Shown here: positions 41,901 to 54,159 of the stretch, piece after piece
How positions within the stretch are numbered: the first letter of the stretch is position 1
Layout of the letters: every line of letters starts with the position of its first letter
Source: Cucumis sativus
Lineage: Eukaryota > Streptophyta > Magnoliopsida > Cucurbitales > Cucurbitaceae
Length of the DNA: 64,000 bases
NCBI RefSeq assembly: GCF_000004075.3
Contig: NC_026659.2
Location: 19,424,272-19,488,271, forward strand
Direction: 5' to 3'
Position numbers and translations under genes: made by a program
Notes under the pieces: generated by a model
What the model saw: only the letters and a program-made list of their open reading frames with translations
The model's database searches: none
What the model was told of the DNA's origin: nothing

Positions 41901-44900
41901 AACAATAATAAAAGAAAAGAAAATGAAGTTTTAAAATAAGGGTGGTTTTGAATATATAATTTTGATGAGAGTTGAAGTGGTGGGGATAATACGGTCAAGA
42001 AAGGGCGAACACAAGAGTGGGGGAGCCTTCAATTTGAAATACAATAACTAACCACCGAAAGCCAAATTGGAAAGTCCTTTTTTTCTAAAATGAAAAGAAA
42101 AAGAAAATAAAGGAAAAGTAGTATTTGTAATAAATAATATTTTGATGGAACAAACTTTGATTAGAGTCTTGATGTTTAAGGATATGATATATTGGACCAT
42201 TGTTTTTTAACCCATAGTGCTCCTTCGCCAAACAAATTGCCTTTGAGGACTTTAGACTTTTCAAACCCTCTTCTCTCTCATACTTACCCTAAACTTTTGA
42301 ATATATTTAATTCATTCATTTTGGTTCTTTTTTCTTCTTCTTCTTCTTCTGCTAATTGATTGTTTAATGTATATAGAACATATATATATATATGGAAATT
42401 TTTAATATCTCTATTAGGATGAGTTAATATATAGATTTGTATGGGAGCCAAACATATATATGCATATAGGTTATGGTGGAAAATAGTATAATACAATTGG
42501 GTTAATTATTCATTTGGTTTCCTCTATCTTTTTTAATTAACTTGTGTTTGAGAAGTTCTCATATTTTGAGTTTTACACCGATTGATGTGAACACATTTTG
42601 AATCTAAAAAGTTAAAAAATAGAGCAAGGGATTTGGAAAGAAACATTACAACACGTTGCAAAACCAACTAGATTACTGAAAAATTAGAAAAGTTGAGACC
42701 CTAGACTTTGAAAATATCTAATTAATTTAACATGTCACATGGTGCTAATTGATTTTTTTGCACCAAGGAATACTGGGTGCACGTGTTGTTTCGCATGCTA
42801 GAAAAATTCACAATTTATAAAGATAATTTCTTTCAACCATCGTAGTTTGATCTATTGATAAATAAAGGACATAGGTTTGATAAAAAAAAAAGACTACGAA
42901 AAGGAAAGAGATCATCTAATAGAAGTTAATATTCTACAAGTTCTTTTGAACATTCAAATAATGTAGGATCAAACATGATGCTATCATCAGATTAGTTTGA
43001 TGTAAGTAAACTAGTTAGTTCTAAATATAATATATATATATATAGAAAGAGGTATTAACACTTTCAATTTTTAAAAAGTACTCAATACAATGGACAAGTA
43101 CACACCTTCGATTTTGTAGATATATTCAACTTTCTAGATATAATAGATATTTGAGCTTTAAATAAAATATAATTTATAAATCACCAAATTCATTAAAAAA
43201 GTAAAATATTTATACTACCACATGCAAATTTCTAGGTTTGATGATATTTAGAAGGCATTTTGAAAAATAAGAACGTAAACACACAGCATCCAAAAGTTTA
43301 AGACAAATGATAATTATTAGGCATATGTTTTAAAATTTAAAGCTTACTAGACACACATCATCTTTAAACATTTTAGGAGTGAATATTAACCTACTAAGTA
43401 TAAAAAAAAAACTATTACTTTTAGAAACTAAAATGAATCTTTTTCCAAGTTCAAGAAATTGAATTGACAATGAAAGATTAAAATGGAACAAAAGGTTAGA
43501 ATTCATAGGAGGAAAATGAGGTTTTAGCTAGTCTATATATATATAATAAAAGAAATAAAATAACTTTAGGAAACCTTGGAGCTAAGTTAATTAAAAAAAA
43601 GTTGAAGCTAACTTTGAATGCTTCTATCAACTTTTGTATCTTTTTCCCTTTTCCCTTTTAACAAAGAAAGTTGAACCATTCTTTGTGGGGATGGATGAAG
43701 ATTCCACTATGATCCCCTTATCATTTAACATCTCTACGGTAATTTATTTTAGTCATTGATTTGGTCCACCAAATAGTTGGATGACTTCAGAAAAACTCAA
43801 TTGTAAGATTTGGGTTGGGTTACAATTCATTTGAGTTGGAATACGAACTAATTTTTAATTTTACAAAATATATTTTTTATGCATACTAGTTACTATTATA
43901 TGCACATATATTTATCTAATTTAATTTTATGATTTTTTAAATAATTTATTCTTCAACTACTATAAACAATTTAACTCATTTGTGTGTGTGCGCGCGCCAA
44001 CTACTATAAATAATTTAACTCGTGTGTGTGTGAAATAGATAAAAAGTTTACATCTTGAAATTTTGCTTAATTTTAGAAAAAAATTCAAGTAATCCGACTA
44101 ACTCAAATGTTTCATGGTTAGATTGAGTTGAGTTGGATTATTATTCAAGGAGTTTGTATACTAATAACCTAATTTAATATCTTATAAGATGTTGAAAAAC
44201 AACAAAATAGAGTATGAGTTAGAAAATGAGGTTTCACACCAACTCAAATGAAGGGAACAATGAAACTTACCAAGCTCGTCCTAGCTCAAATGAAACACAT
44301 AGGGTCGAAATTCATGGAAAAACTTTCCAAGTCAAACCAATTTAGAGACAATCATTATGCTTCAAGGCTAAATGACAAGCTAGAGCTAAAAGACTTCATG
44401 ATTGATTAAATACTTGTTTACAAACTATTTTCAGTCTTTAACGACGAGCTACAACAATTGAAACTTCGAGAATTCGAATGAAACGTGTAAAATATAAATA
44501 TAACGAAAATCAAATAAGAAATATATTTAAATAACAAAATGGTTAGGATGAGAGAATAAATACCATATATATATATATATAAAATCAAATAATATAATAA
44601 TGCACATTAACTAATAACCATAATAGCAATTACAATATATATTATATTATTAACATATATTTTTAAATATAGCAGTGAAATTGAAATTATCTACAAACTA
44701 GAGAAAAATCATCAAAATTATTCTTTTTCTTATTTTACTTTAGCAAATTTGACAAAAAAAAAAAAAAAAAAAAAACAAACAAAGAGAAATATGCAAGAAA
44801 CTTGTTAACCCAATTGGATGTAACACGTCTATATTTATGTTCAATTGAGAAGAAATGTTCACCAGAGTTTAAAAGAATTACATGTATATAACTTATCTTT

Positions 44901-45767
44901 TCGACACAATATCCATAATTACAACAAAATCACGTCACTTTACTTAGCTTCCTCTAAGTATATTATTGATACTTGGTTTAATGTCCTTACAAAGTCAGAC
45001 TCCCTCTGAATCATTAATCTCTAGCAATATTATTGATAAAATTCTAAGTATTTGAAAATGTAGTATAATATAACAAAATTTAGATCTAACTCCTAGATAA
45101 TAAAAGCATATCACTTATAGATTTTGAAATACTTTAATTTTTTTTTAAAAAACGTTGGTCTACACTTATTTATTACCCTTGGGTGCTATCAAATAAACAC
45201 TAGTAAATATTTTGTACATACGTCGTAAAAGAAAAAAGAACATCATGCTATAAGGTCAAGACACACATAAAATACCATATAGAATAACAAAAAACAATAA
45301 AGATGCATAAATAACTCAAGAGAAAAAGGTCCCAACGAGAATTTGTCACTTGAATCCCTATCAGAGAAGCCCCAACCGTTTAGAATGACAAATAAAAATA
45401 ATTAATCTCTTGGATAGGACACAAAGTAGTACGATGAACACGCATATTACCCTTACACCTAACATGATAAAAGTGTACCAAGTAACTCTCCAAATGCTAA
45501 CTACGAGTCTAAAGGGAGAAATAGAATCAAGTTGGATAGCGAAAGGAAGCACAAATTGCGTAGATAGTAAGGATTGGGAAGCACTAGCAACCGAAACAAC
45601 CAAGGAGCCAAGTAATAGCATCGTAGTTTGCTTACATTAATTTTGAAAAATACATAAACTTCACATTTGTTTCAAATGGGTAATTGTGAAGAGGTCCATT
45701 GAATTGGAGTTGGGCCATCCATTATCATCACACCCATTTACATAACAACAACTTCAAGCCTTCAACA
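38913..45767. other. Long AT-rich intergenic region
   Basis: About 6.9 kb with no supportable gene. It starts with the probable 3' UTR of the WD40 gene (to about 39,280). Small repeats are an A run at 40,694-40,708, (TTC)n at 42,331-42,350, (TA)n at 42,381-42,394, 43,030-43,042 and 44,565-44,580, and poly-A at about 44,755-44,776. A short direct duplication of CAACTACTATAAA(C/T)AATTTAACTC with (GT)n tails lies at 43,955-44,032. The open stretch at 45,361-45,640 shows no domain I recognise. Confidence 0.55.
43800..44170. repeat. Second GGGTTGGGTT-type element, degenerate
   Basis: GATTTGGGTTGGGTTACAA at the left and TTGAGTTGAGTTGGATT at the right border an AT-rich centre, as in 17,930-18,380. 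It is much decayed. Confidence 0.4.
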
Positions 45768-45806
45768 ATGTCCATTCCAATTCCATACACTTCCAATAGG
45801 CAATAG
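45768..45806 (+). other. Upstream ORF, 12 codons
   Basis: An ATG at 45,768 opens 12 codons ending in TAG at 45,804-45,806, only two bases before the main start at 45,809. If it lies in the mRNA it could reduce translation of the main frame. Confidence 0.4.
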
Positions 45807-45808
45807 CC

Positions 45809-47521
45809 ATGGCCAGGTTCCTTATCTCCACCCGACCCTTTCCCTTTTCCACTCTCCCCCTTGCTCCCCCACGGCCATTCTTCAGACCCTCCATTTTTTC
45901 CCCGCCGGTCAGATTCTTCGCCAACCCATCGCCCTCCAGGACCTTACGAGTCGTGACGACTCGTGCCGGCGCCAGCACCAGCAGTTACATCTTCGCCTTC
46001 TCCATCCCTTTATCTCTTATTCTCATCACTGTCCTCACTGCCCTTAAAATCGGCGATAACCTTGACAAGAAGTTTCTTGAGGAGGTAACCTCTATTATTC
46101 ATTTCTAATTTCGCTTCATTTTGTTTGCGGAACTGAATTTGATGAGATTCTGGTGGTTTGCCGTTCAAGTTTGGTTTAGATAAGTTTACTTGAGCTTTGA
46201 AATGAGACTTCTATTGTACTGAGGTTTGTGTTTGATTTAATTAAGGCTTACTGTCAACTGTTGAGGAATATCACATTTGCTTATGTTTTACTGTTACAAT
46301 ATGTATGGTTGTTTTGTTTTATGATTTTAGTCTTTGAAGACATGGCTTGGCTTCTTCACATGGCAGCACCTAAACTAGGATTATGCAGTGTTTTATGGGT
46401 TTATTGAGGTCAAATATTACAGGGTTGAGACATTGTTACCAAGATGCATTCGAGCTAGCTCTGCAAGAACTGGTTTTACTTACTTATCCATGGGGGTGAT
46501 TGCTTCAATTTGTTAAGCACACTTTCAAGTTCAATGGGATCAGAAAAAGGAGAGACACCCCCACGGTCCCACCCACGCTAAAGCTGCCCCCTTTGTTCAT
46601 CAATGCTCAAAAGCTTATTTTTGTAGATTCATGGCCATTTGATTAGATGATCCCCAATTGAATTGGATAATCTAGTACCAGTAAGCTCGAGAGAGGGCCT
46701 CATATGTCCTCATTTCTCGCCAATTACCACTACCACTGAGCTTGAGAGAGAGTACCTTAAGGCCAGTTCTGAGATGTTAAATGACTAGACCATGGTTTAA
46801 TAACCATTTAGTTTATGAGAACTATGCTCTTTTTTTTTGTCACAACTTGTTTTTATATTTCCTAGAGAAATATATGAATTATTATAGCCAAATTTCAAAA
46901 TGAAACATGTTTTTCAAAACTTAACTTGGACTTTAAAGCTTAAGAAGTAAATAGCAGGAAAAACAAAATCAGATGTGAAAGTAATATTTATAAGCTTAGT
47001 TTTCAAAAACCAAAGTTCTTCCCACCTTGGACACCCCATAGGCCTAATGTTCATAACTTACAAGTTTTCCATGTGTGAAAACCCTAAATTAGGACTTCGA
47101 AGGCATCCCAAAGCATCTCAAGTTCTTCCCACCTTGATTACCTCGTAGACCTTGCTTAAAGCAGGAATATTTTGGAAGCATTAAAATAGGGAGAGGAAGA
47201 AGATGGCAAAGACCATCATGGATGTGTTCGATCATGTAGCTTCACTTAAATTCCACATTCTTGGTTATGAAAGAGCTGGAAAAACACATGACATGTTTCG
47301 TTTTTATGTATGGGGAACTGATTTTTTAGGGAAATTGATTCCTATGATTGGGGAATGGGCACTGAGCCTTCTGTTGAATTTTGTTTGTGAAACAGCTTGC
47401 TCTTAATCAAGCCATCATGGAGGAAGATGAGGATTACGAAGATGGTTCAGAAATATCTTTTGAAGAAAAACCAACTGTTCCACGAACTCGAAATCGACCT
47501 AAAAGAGAAGCTGAGGTATAA
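45809..47521 (+). CDS. Small putative plastid membrane protein, two exons
   Basis: Exon 1 is 45,809-46,084 (92 codons) with donor GAG|GTAACC. Exon 2 is 47,396-47,521 with acceptor AACAG|CTTGC, phase 0, ending GAGGTATAA. The total is 133 aa. The first 50 residues are rich in Ser, Pro, Arg and Phe with few acids (RPFPFSTLPLAPPRPFF, then RVVTTRAGAS), typical of a chloroplast transit peptide cleaved near VTTRA. One hydrophobic span (YIFAFSIPLSLILITVLTAL, about 60-79) looks like a membrane segment. The exon 2 tail is acidic then basic (MEEDEDYEDGSE, PRTRNRPKREAE). I do not recognise the family. Start context GCCATGGCC is strong. The 1.3-kb intron holds a 67-aa open frame that I reject. Confidence 0.7.
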
Positions 47522-48885
47522 ATAAACTGCTTACTTCTTTTTTAGAGGTGTTTATATGATCGAATCAGGTGGCTAAGAAATGGTTCAAGGAACTAAGAAA
47601 CTTCCATGTATATTGTATGTAATTTTTCCCCCTTAATAATGATTAGTTAAAAGTTGGTCGGAATGCTGATTAGCTTAGATATGTAATTATGTTATTGCAT
47701 ATTCTTCAAACTGAAATATCTGTGGAATGGCCTTGATTATGTTCATCATTCAGTAAAAATATCATTAATGGTTCAAATTCAGTTCTTAAATCTTTAATAA
47801 AATTTTAGTTCTTCGTAGTTATTCTTTTAATCTAATTTGGTTGAATGATTTTAAACTTTACAAAGATGATGTTAATTACAAATATACGCTAAGTTTGTGG
47901 CATTTCCAACCGTAGTAGAAGCAATACGACTTGAGAGATTCGTATGTCATTTTGAATTTGAATATAGTATGTCTAACTTTGTCATTAATAAACTACTATT
48001 GTGGCATCTCAAATATATGGACTAATATAAATATTAGCTGTGGTAGAAAATATATAATGAATGTGTTTTTCTATTTTTTAATAAGGTGAAGTAAGTGCAA
48101 TATATGTATGAGTTAGATCCTTTCCTTGAACTCAAATCTCACTAAAATTTGCTTGATTTGTCAGTCTAAAACACGCAATAAATTTTTTAAATTACAAAAG
48201 TTTGCAATAAATTTACAAATTTTGTTTAAGGGAGAAAGATTTGTACATGCCCAATAATAACTTAAGAAGTGTTATTTTCCAAATGAATCCGATTTTTATA
48301 GGAATGATCCTAAAATTTTCAAATGAGTGATTGCATCCAAAAAAGTAAGTCCAATGGTTTTGGGCTTAGATGGGACTCTCAATTGCAAGTAGAAGGTGCG
48401 TGGAAACAATAAATTTTGAAATGTAAAATCATGCGATTTGTTTTGAATTGGAGAGAGGGCTATAAAGATGACATCGGGCTCACATGGACCTTTCAACCGC
48501 GAGTGGAAGATGGATCTAAAAAAAATTGAAACAATCTAAAAAAATTTAAATCCCACCGTTGTCTTGAAATGAAGCTAGGCTTTGGAGATGGATCTTCGTA
48601 TCGGGTTTTTATACCATCGTGAGGATAATCCACAGTCGTGGTTGAAAAGTTCAGTCAGTTCAATGAAACGCGATGTCCCTTTGTATGTAAGCAAGATGTT
48701 GGATACGATATGTTTGAGGAACCGTACGTGGGAGTGATGCGGACAAAATCCTCTTCAAAACAGTCTTTACACTTAATCCGTCATCTTTTTCTTCTACTAG
48801 GGAGGTTATACCCTCTGTTGCGATTACGAATGCCTCCGGCGATTCTCAACCTGACCTAACTGTTCTCTATTTAAGTTGACGAACT
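47522..48885. other. Intergenic region between two genes
   Basis: Holds the presumed 3' end of the small plastid gene (AATAAA near 47,797) and the promoter of the PPR gene, with a TATA-like CTATTTAAG at 48,867-48,875. Short open frames at 48,296-48,496 and 48,638-48,859 show no recognisable domain. Confidence 0.5.
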
Positions 48886-48930
48886 ATGCGATTTCACCAT
48901 CCAAGAAATGCCCCCTCAAAAACCCCATAA
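48886..48930 (+). other. Upstream ORF overlapping the PPR start
   Basis: The ATG at 48,886 opens 14 codons ending in TAA at 48,928-48,930, out of frame with and overlapping the main ATG at 48,908. Its start context (AACTATGC) is weak. Confidence 0.45.
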
Positions 48931-51088
48931 GCAGTATTTCTACTACGGCCACCGCCACCGCAACCCCCACCAGCACCGCCCCACCGTCTACGGCGGCTTC
49001 TTCACTAACCGCCGTTCCCTCCCTCCACCCAGTCCTCACCAACCCACTTCCCCAAAACCCCAACCCTTCCTTCTTCACAACTGGGATCCTGATCTCCCAT
49101 CTCAAAAACGCTCCAACCTCCCGTCGTCCACCTCCGATGCCTTCTTCTCCACCTCACTCCGTCTTTCCCCAATTGCTCGATTCATTGTCGACGTCTTTCG
49201 GAAGAATCAAAACCAGTGGGGCCCCCCGGTGATCTCTGAACTCAACAAGCTCCGCCGTGTTACTCCGGACCTTGTGGCGGAGGTTCTCAAGGCTTCTCAC
49301 CGTCGTGATTCTAACTCTATTTTAGCCTCCAAGTTCTTCTACTGGGCTGGGAAACAAAAGGGGTTTCATCACACTTTTGCTTCTTACAATGCTTTTGCTT
49401 ATTGTTTGAATCGCCACAATCGTTTCAGAGCTGCTGATCAGATCCCCGAGCTCATGGATTCGCAAGGTAAGCCTCCTAGTGAAAAACAGTTTGAGATTCT
49501 GATTAGGATGCATTGTGATGCCAATAGAGGTCTTAGAGTTTACTATGTTTATGAAAAGATGAAGAAGTTTGGGGTTGTTCCCCGTGTCTTCTTGTATAAT
49601 AGGATTCTCGATGCCTTAGTCAAAACAGATCATTTGGATTTAGCTTTAACTGTTTATAGGGATTTCCAGGAAAATGGGCTAGTGGAAGAGAGTGTCACGT
49701 TTATGATTTTGATTAAAGGGTTGTGTAAAGCAGGGAGGGTTGATGAAATGCTTGAGCTTTTGGCTCGAATGAGGGCGAATTTGTGTAAGCCTGATGTGTT
49801 TGCTTATACAGCAATGGTGAAGGTGTTGGCTTCTAAGGACAATTTGGAGGGTTGTTTGAGAGTTTGGGATGAAATGAGAGCAGATAGAGTAGAGCCTGAT
49901 GTTATGGCATATGGGACTTTGATTATTGGATTGTGCAAAGTCGGGCGGGCGCAAAAAGGGTATGAATTGTTTCAAGAGATGAAAGGGAAGAGGATTTTGA
50001 TAGACAGAGCAATTTATGGGACTTTGATAGAGGCGTTTGTGCAGGATGAGAAAGTTGGATTGGCTTGTGATTTGTTTAAGGATTTGGTAGATTCAGGGTA
50101 TAGAGCTGATTTGGGGATATATCATTCCCTCATTAAAGGTCTTTGTAATGTAAATCAAGTCGACAAGGCTTATAAACTCTTTCAGTTAACCATACGAGAG
50201 GATCTTAAGCCAGATTTCGAAACTGTGAAACCTATTATGATGATGTATGTGGAGACGGGTAGAATGGACGACTTTTGGAAGTTAGTAAGCTTGTTGCAGA
50301 AGTTGGAATTTTCTGTGGATGATGTTCTTTCCAAATTTTTGTCTTTTATGGTAGAAGAGGAGGACAAAATAAGCGTAGCTTTAGATGTATTTCACGGCAT
50401 GATTGATAAGGGATATGGCAGTGTTGCCTTATACAATGTCATGGTGGGGGCTCTTCATCGCTATGGACAGGCAAATAAGGCATTAGAAATCTACAATGAC
50501 ATGAAGAACTCAAATATCGAACCCAATTCAACAACTTACTCCATTGCCTTATTATGTTTCGTAGAAATTGGTAAAATCCAAGAGGCTTGTGCATCCCATA
50601 ACAAAATAGTTGAGCTGGGTTCAGTTCCTTCCATTGCAGCCTACTGTTCTCTTTCCGAAGGTCTCTTCAAAATCTGTGAGATCAATGCAGTTATGATGCT
50701 TGTTCGAGATTGCCTGGCGAACATCGAGAGTGGACCTCAGGAATTTAAATATGCTCTAACGATTGTCCATGCATGTAAGTCGGGTAAAGCGGAAATGGTG
50801 ATCGATGTTCTCAAGGAAATGGTGCTACAAGATTGCGTTCCGAGCTCAGTTGCATACTCAGCTATCATATCAGGAATGTCGAAGTATGGGACACTTGATG
50901 AGGCAAAGAAAGTGTTTTTGCATCTGAGGGAGAGGAAACAGCTGACTGAAGCTAACTGCATCGTTTGTGAGGAATTGTTAATTGAACACATGAAAAAGAA
51001 AACAGCAGATTTAGTAAGATGTGGATTGAAGTTTTTCAATCTTGAATCCAGGTTGAAAGCAAAAGGTTGCAACTTGCTCTCAACTTAA
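48908..51088 (+). CDS. P-class pentatricopeptide repeat (PPR) protein
   Basis: An intronless 726-aa frame starting MPPQKPHKQYFYYGHRHRN. A basic, Pro/Ser-rich leader (to about residue 80) suggests organelle import. PPR motifs of about 35 residues fill roughly 150-690; clear ones are VTFMILIKGLCKAGRVDEML, FAYTAMVKVLASKDNLEGCL, MAYGTLIIGLCKVGRAQKGY, IYHSLIKGLCNVNQVDKAY, ALYNVMVGALHRYGQANKAL and VAYSAIISGMSKYGTLDEAK. There are no E, DYW or SMR domains, so it is P class. Such proteins bind organellar RNA base by base to stabilise, splice or activate transcripts. Length and the MPP...YYGH start fit the orthologue group of Arabidopsis At4g20740 (EMB3131) as I remember it. An AATAAA lies at 51,132. 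Confidence 0.95.
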   Translation: MPPQKPHKQYFYYGHRHRNPHQHRPTVYGGFFTNRRSLPPPSPHQPTSPKPQPFLLHNWDPDLPSQKRSNLPSSTSDAFFSTSLRLSPIARFIVDVFRKNQNQWGPPVISELNKLRRVTPDLVAEVLKASHRRDSNSILASKFFYWAGKQKGFHHTFASYNAFAYCLNRHNRFRAADQIPELMDSQGKPPSEKQFEILIRMHCDANRGLRVYYVYEKMKKFGVVPRVFLYNRILDALVKTDHLDLALTVYRDFQENGLVEESVTFMILIKGLCKAGRVDEMLELLARMRANLCKPDVFAYTAMVKVLASKDNLEGCLRVWDEMRADRVEPDVMAYGTLIIGLCKVGRAQKGYELFQEMKGKRILIDRAIYGTLIEAFVQDEKVGLACDLFKDLVDSGYRADLGIYHSLIKGLCNVNQVDKAYKLFQLTIREDLKPDFETVKPIMMMYVETGRMDDFWKLVSLLQKLEFSVDDVLSKFLSFMVEEEDKISVALDVFHGMIDKGYGSVALYNVMVGALHRYGQANKALEIYNDMKNSNIEPNSTTYSIALLCFVEIGKIQEACASHNKIVELGSVPSIAAYCSLSEGLFKICEINAVMMLVRDCLANIESGPQEFKYALTIVHACKSGKAEMVIDVLKEMVLQDCVPSSVAYSAIISGMSKYGTLDEAKKVFLHLRERKQLTEANCIVCEELLIEHMKKKTADLVRCGLKFFNLESRLKAKGCNLLST

Positions 51089-51649
51089 AAACATCCACTA
51101 ACATATTTTATTTATCTCATTATTGTTTATCAATAAAAACTTTCAAATCTTATTCCATTTAGATCAACTTTTCAAGTGTTCTTAACACTTATTTAAAAAC
51201 ACCTTACTATTGTACAAACTTAGCTTTTCTTAGAAAAATCTTTGAAGGATTTGTGTTTGTATTGTTTCAAAAGTTAAAACTGCTAGACTTCTTTAGTATC
51301 TATGAGAGTATTTGAATGTTTGTGCAATGCTTGTTTTTGCAATATTTGTTCATTATAAAGCACTATAAACATATAAATTTCAATAGAAGAAGATTTGTGG
51401 AAATATGTATCTTCTTGAAGATCAAGTTTCAAAAGTAATACTTATTCAAAATTGAAATGTTTTACATGAACCGAATGGTTGATTAACAAAAAGGTATGAG
51501 AATTATGTATTCGTAAATCAAAAGGTTCGATATCCATATTAAATATCTATGGGTATCTTTCATCTTCTTTATCAATGCTCGTCAAATACAAAATGTATTT
51601 TGTTTAGTTTCATTTGAGTGTTATTTTATTACTTAGTGGAATATTTATC
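51089..51649. other. 3' flank of the PPR gene
   Basis: AT-rich DNA; no feature beyond the AATAAA at 51,132-51,137. Confidence 0.5.
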
Positions 51650-52360
51650 ACGAAATCTTTTCTAATTGTCATATAGTTCTCATTCAATTTTAGGTTGTAA
51701 CATTCATTTTATAGATTTCAATATTGTATTTTATACCATGATATATCCTATAAATGACCATATCATGACATATTCTATAAATAGAGGAGTGTGGTGTTTT
51801 AAGACACGTCACAATTGAGTTTAATTATTTTCTATATTTTGTACTCTTCCATTTTGTTTTGTTTCATTATTGTTGTTTGTTTCTTTGTTATCATTTCATA
51901 ATAGATTGTCAACCTCATTCTCTAAACTTTGACCATTTAAGGTAGGCTAGTATTTATTTATTTGTATTTATGGATGTTGCATATATGGCTTATGTGAATA
52001 AAATATTTTATTTACACATTATACATACTTTAAATGTTGAATACATATTCTTTTATGCATATTGACATATTTTCTTACCTATTATATTTACAAATTTATT
52101 GTTTGTTTATAGTAAGTTATGGTTTGGTTCATTCTAATTTCTTTGTGATTTATGAAATAATTTATATTTTTTTTTATCTATAATAAGTTTATAATAAGTT
52201 TATGGTTTGTTCTTATTTCTTTTATGATCTATGTAGTTTATAGTCATTTATGTCTATAATTTAATTGTCTACGTTCTATTACTATAAGTTTGATCTATAA
52301 TATCTTTTTTTACTAGAATGATATAAATGTTTTTAGGGATAGTTGTAAATTTAGCAATTA

Positions 52361-52590
52361 AATTCAAAATAATTAAGTATATAACAACATTTTTAAAAAA
52401 TTACAAATATAACAAAATTTGTCAAATTCTATCAATGATAGAGTCTATCACTGATAGACCATGTTATAAAAATTGGTCTATCACCAATAAATTATACGAG
52501 TCTATCAGTGATACAAGTCTATCAACGATAGTTTTGCTATATTTGCAATTTTTTAAAAATGTTGTTATATCCTTAATTATTATTCTTGAA
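52361..52590. repeat. Foldback MITE-like palindrome, about 230 bp
   Basis: The left arm (AATTAAGTATATAACAACA, then TTTTTAAAAAATTACAAAT) is the near-perfect reverse complement of the right arm (ATTTGCAATTTTTTAAAAA, then TGTTGTTATATCCTTAATT). The centre carries repeated CTATCA(A/C)TGATAGA units, themselves palindromic. The whole can fold into one long hairpin. Confidence 0.85.
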
Positions 52591-52849
52591 ATGGTCATCC
52601 ATTACAATTACCCATGTTTTTATCCATTTACCTAAGCATGTTCGGTCAACTTTTTTAACATGTAAAGTTTGAGTATATTATAAAATTAATATATATATGT
52701 TACAATTTAGGGTTTAGAACTACTATATCTTAGTCAGATTGATTTTTTTTATTGTATATCATCTGCATGATATGCATAATACATATCTATTGAACATGTT
52801 GATCCATTATTTAAGAAAACATAATGCATTGCATTATGTTAATTGATTA

Positions 52850-53800
52850 TCAATGCATGTTTGGCATGTTTCTTCATTTTTTAATATAACAATTTCTTTG
52901 TTACAACTTTACTTGGACAAGTCTTACCAAATTAGAACTTTTATCAATGATAATAATTATTTATCATGGGTGCTTATTGTTGAAACTCATTTTGATGTCA
53001 TGAACCTTAGAGGAACGATTAAAGGAAAAAAAAACACAACTTCAAGTCAAGAAAAGGCGAAAGCCATAATTTTTTTTTTTTTTTTACATCTATCTTCACG
53101 AGGAACTAAAGATTGAATATCTTATAATAAAAGATTTCTATGAACTATAGCAAAGTTTAAAAGAAAGATACGATAATTAAAAAAAAAAAACGTAATTCTT
53201 CTTAAACCTCAATATGATTGGAATGCACATAATGTTATAAGATTTTAAATCAGTGAATGATCATAATTTCACATTATTTAAAACTTGTTCAAAATTATTG
53301 TTATGCGGAAAAAAAATTATTGATGAAGATATGTTAGAGAAAAACATTTTCGATATTTTATGTATTTAAAATCATGTTCTCTTGTAGCTAAACAAAATAA
53401 CGAGCTATTAATGAAAAATCAAGAATCTTGATTAACCCAACCGGAGCAACATCATTTTCTAAAGGTCAATGATGTATTTTCAAACAATCATGGTTGAGGT
53501 CGAGGTTGTGACCAATGGTAGAGGAATTAAGAAATAATTATACTTTTTGTGGTAATAATCATTCAGATTTCAAGAAAACCACAAAGGATTATCATAAAAG
53601 GAAACTCCATCAAATAAGAGTTTTAAAAGTGGTGAAAATCAATGCTTCAGTTATGGTATATGAGTGGCCATTGAACTTGTACTTGTCGTATGTCTAAACA
53701 CTTAGTTGAACTTTATTAAGCCTCATCCAAGGAGAAAAGAAAGAATGTGGAATCAAACTCTCTCAGCTTTCAGTTCTGTGAATTACAAAACTGAAGTAGA
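52850..53800 (+). pseudogene. Copia gag remnant
   Basis: Recognisable pieces are NYLSWVLIVETHFDVMNLRG with a SSQEKAKA motif (52,940-53,075), LVAKQNNELLMKNQES-like text at about 53,385-53,430, and a decayed zinc knuckle (NQCFSYG ... then SKHLVELY with frameshifts, 53,640-53,725). This is the gag type of plant copia elements that begin with a UBN2-like domain. Stops and frameshifts are everywhere. Confidence 0.7.
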
Positions 53801-53801
53801 T

Positions 53802-54097
53802 TTTTACAAGAGAATTTCCGACGTACATCGAAAACGTTGGGAGACACTCCCTATTTATGATGTCATAAGTAAAACGTCGAAAATAGTTTTTACCTCTCCT
53901 AACGTCGTGCAAAGAGACGTCGAAAAAATGCAAGAATTAAATATTTATTTATCTTCTTCCAACGTCTTGAACTACGACATCAGGAATACTTATCTCGGTC
54001 GATGTGTATTTTTATGTGTCGAAAATGAACCTTTGTTCCAACATTGCTTTTGTCGACGCCTTTTTCTGCGTCAGGAGAGCCCTAATTTCTTGTAGTG
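53802..54097. mobile_element. CACTA-like mini element, about 0.3 kb
   Basis: The right end, inverted, reads CACTACAAGAAATTAGGG and the left end TTTTACAAGAGAATTTCC, an eroded CACTACAAGAAATT. Between them GACGTCG/AACGTCGTG/CGACGTAC units alternate in both orientations, like the subterminal units of the outer element at 27,950-34,749. It sits inside copia gag. I could not find a clean 3-bp duplication. Confidence 0.6.
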
Positions 54098-54159
54098 ATA
54101 TATTGATTGAAACAATCAGAGCAATAGTGAATATTTATTGAATAAGGGTTTGCTATTAT

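Noticed and set aside
47203..47406. 67-aa open frame (MAKTIMDVFDHVAS...) just upstream of exon 2
   Set aside because: It lies in the intron of the small plastid protein gene and overlaps the acceptor site; no domain recognised.
48876..49232. 118-aa frame overlapping the PPR start in another frame
   Set aside because: It opens with TTG, not ATG, and shadows the PPR leader. Only the 14-codon ATG uORF was kept.
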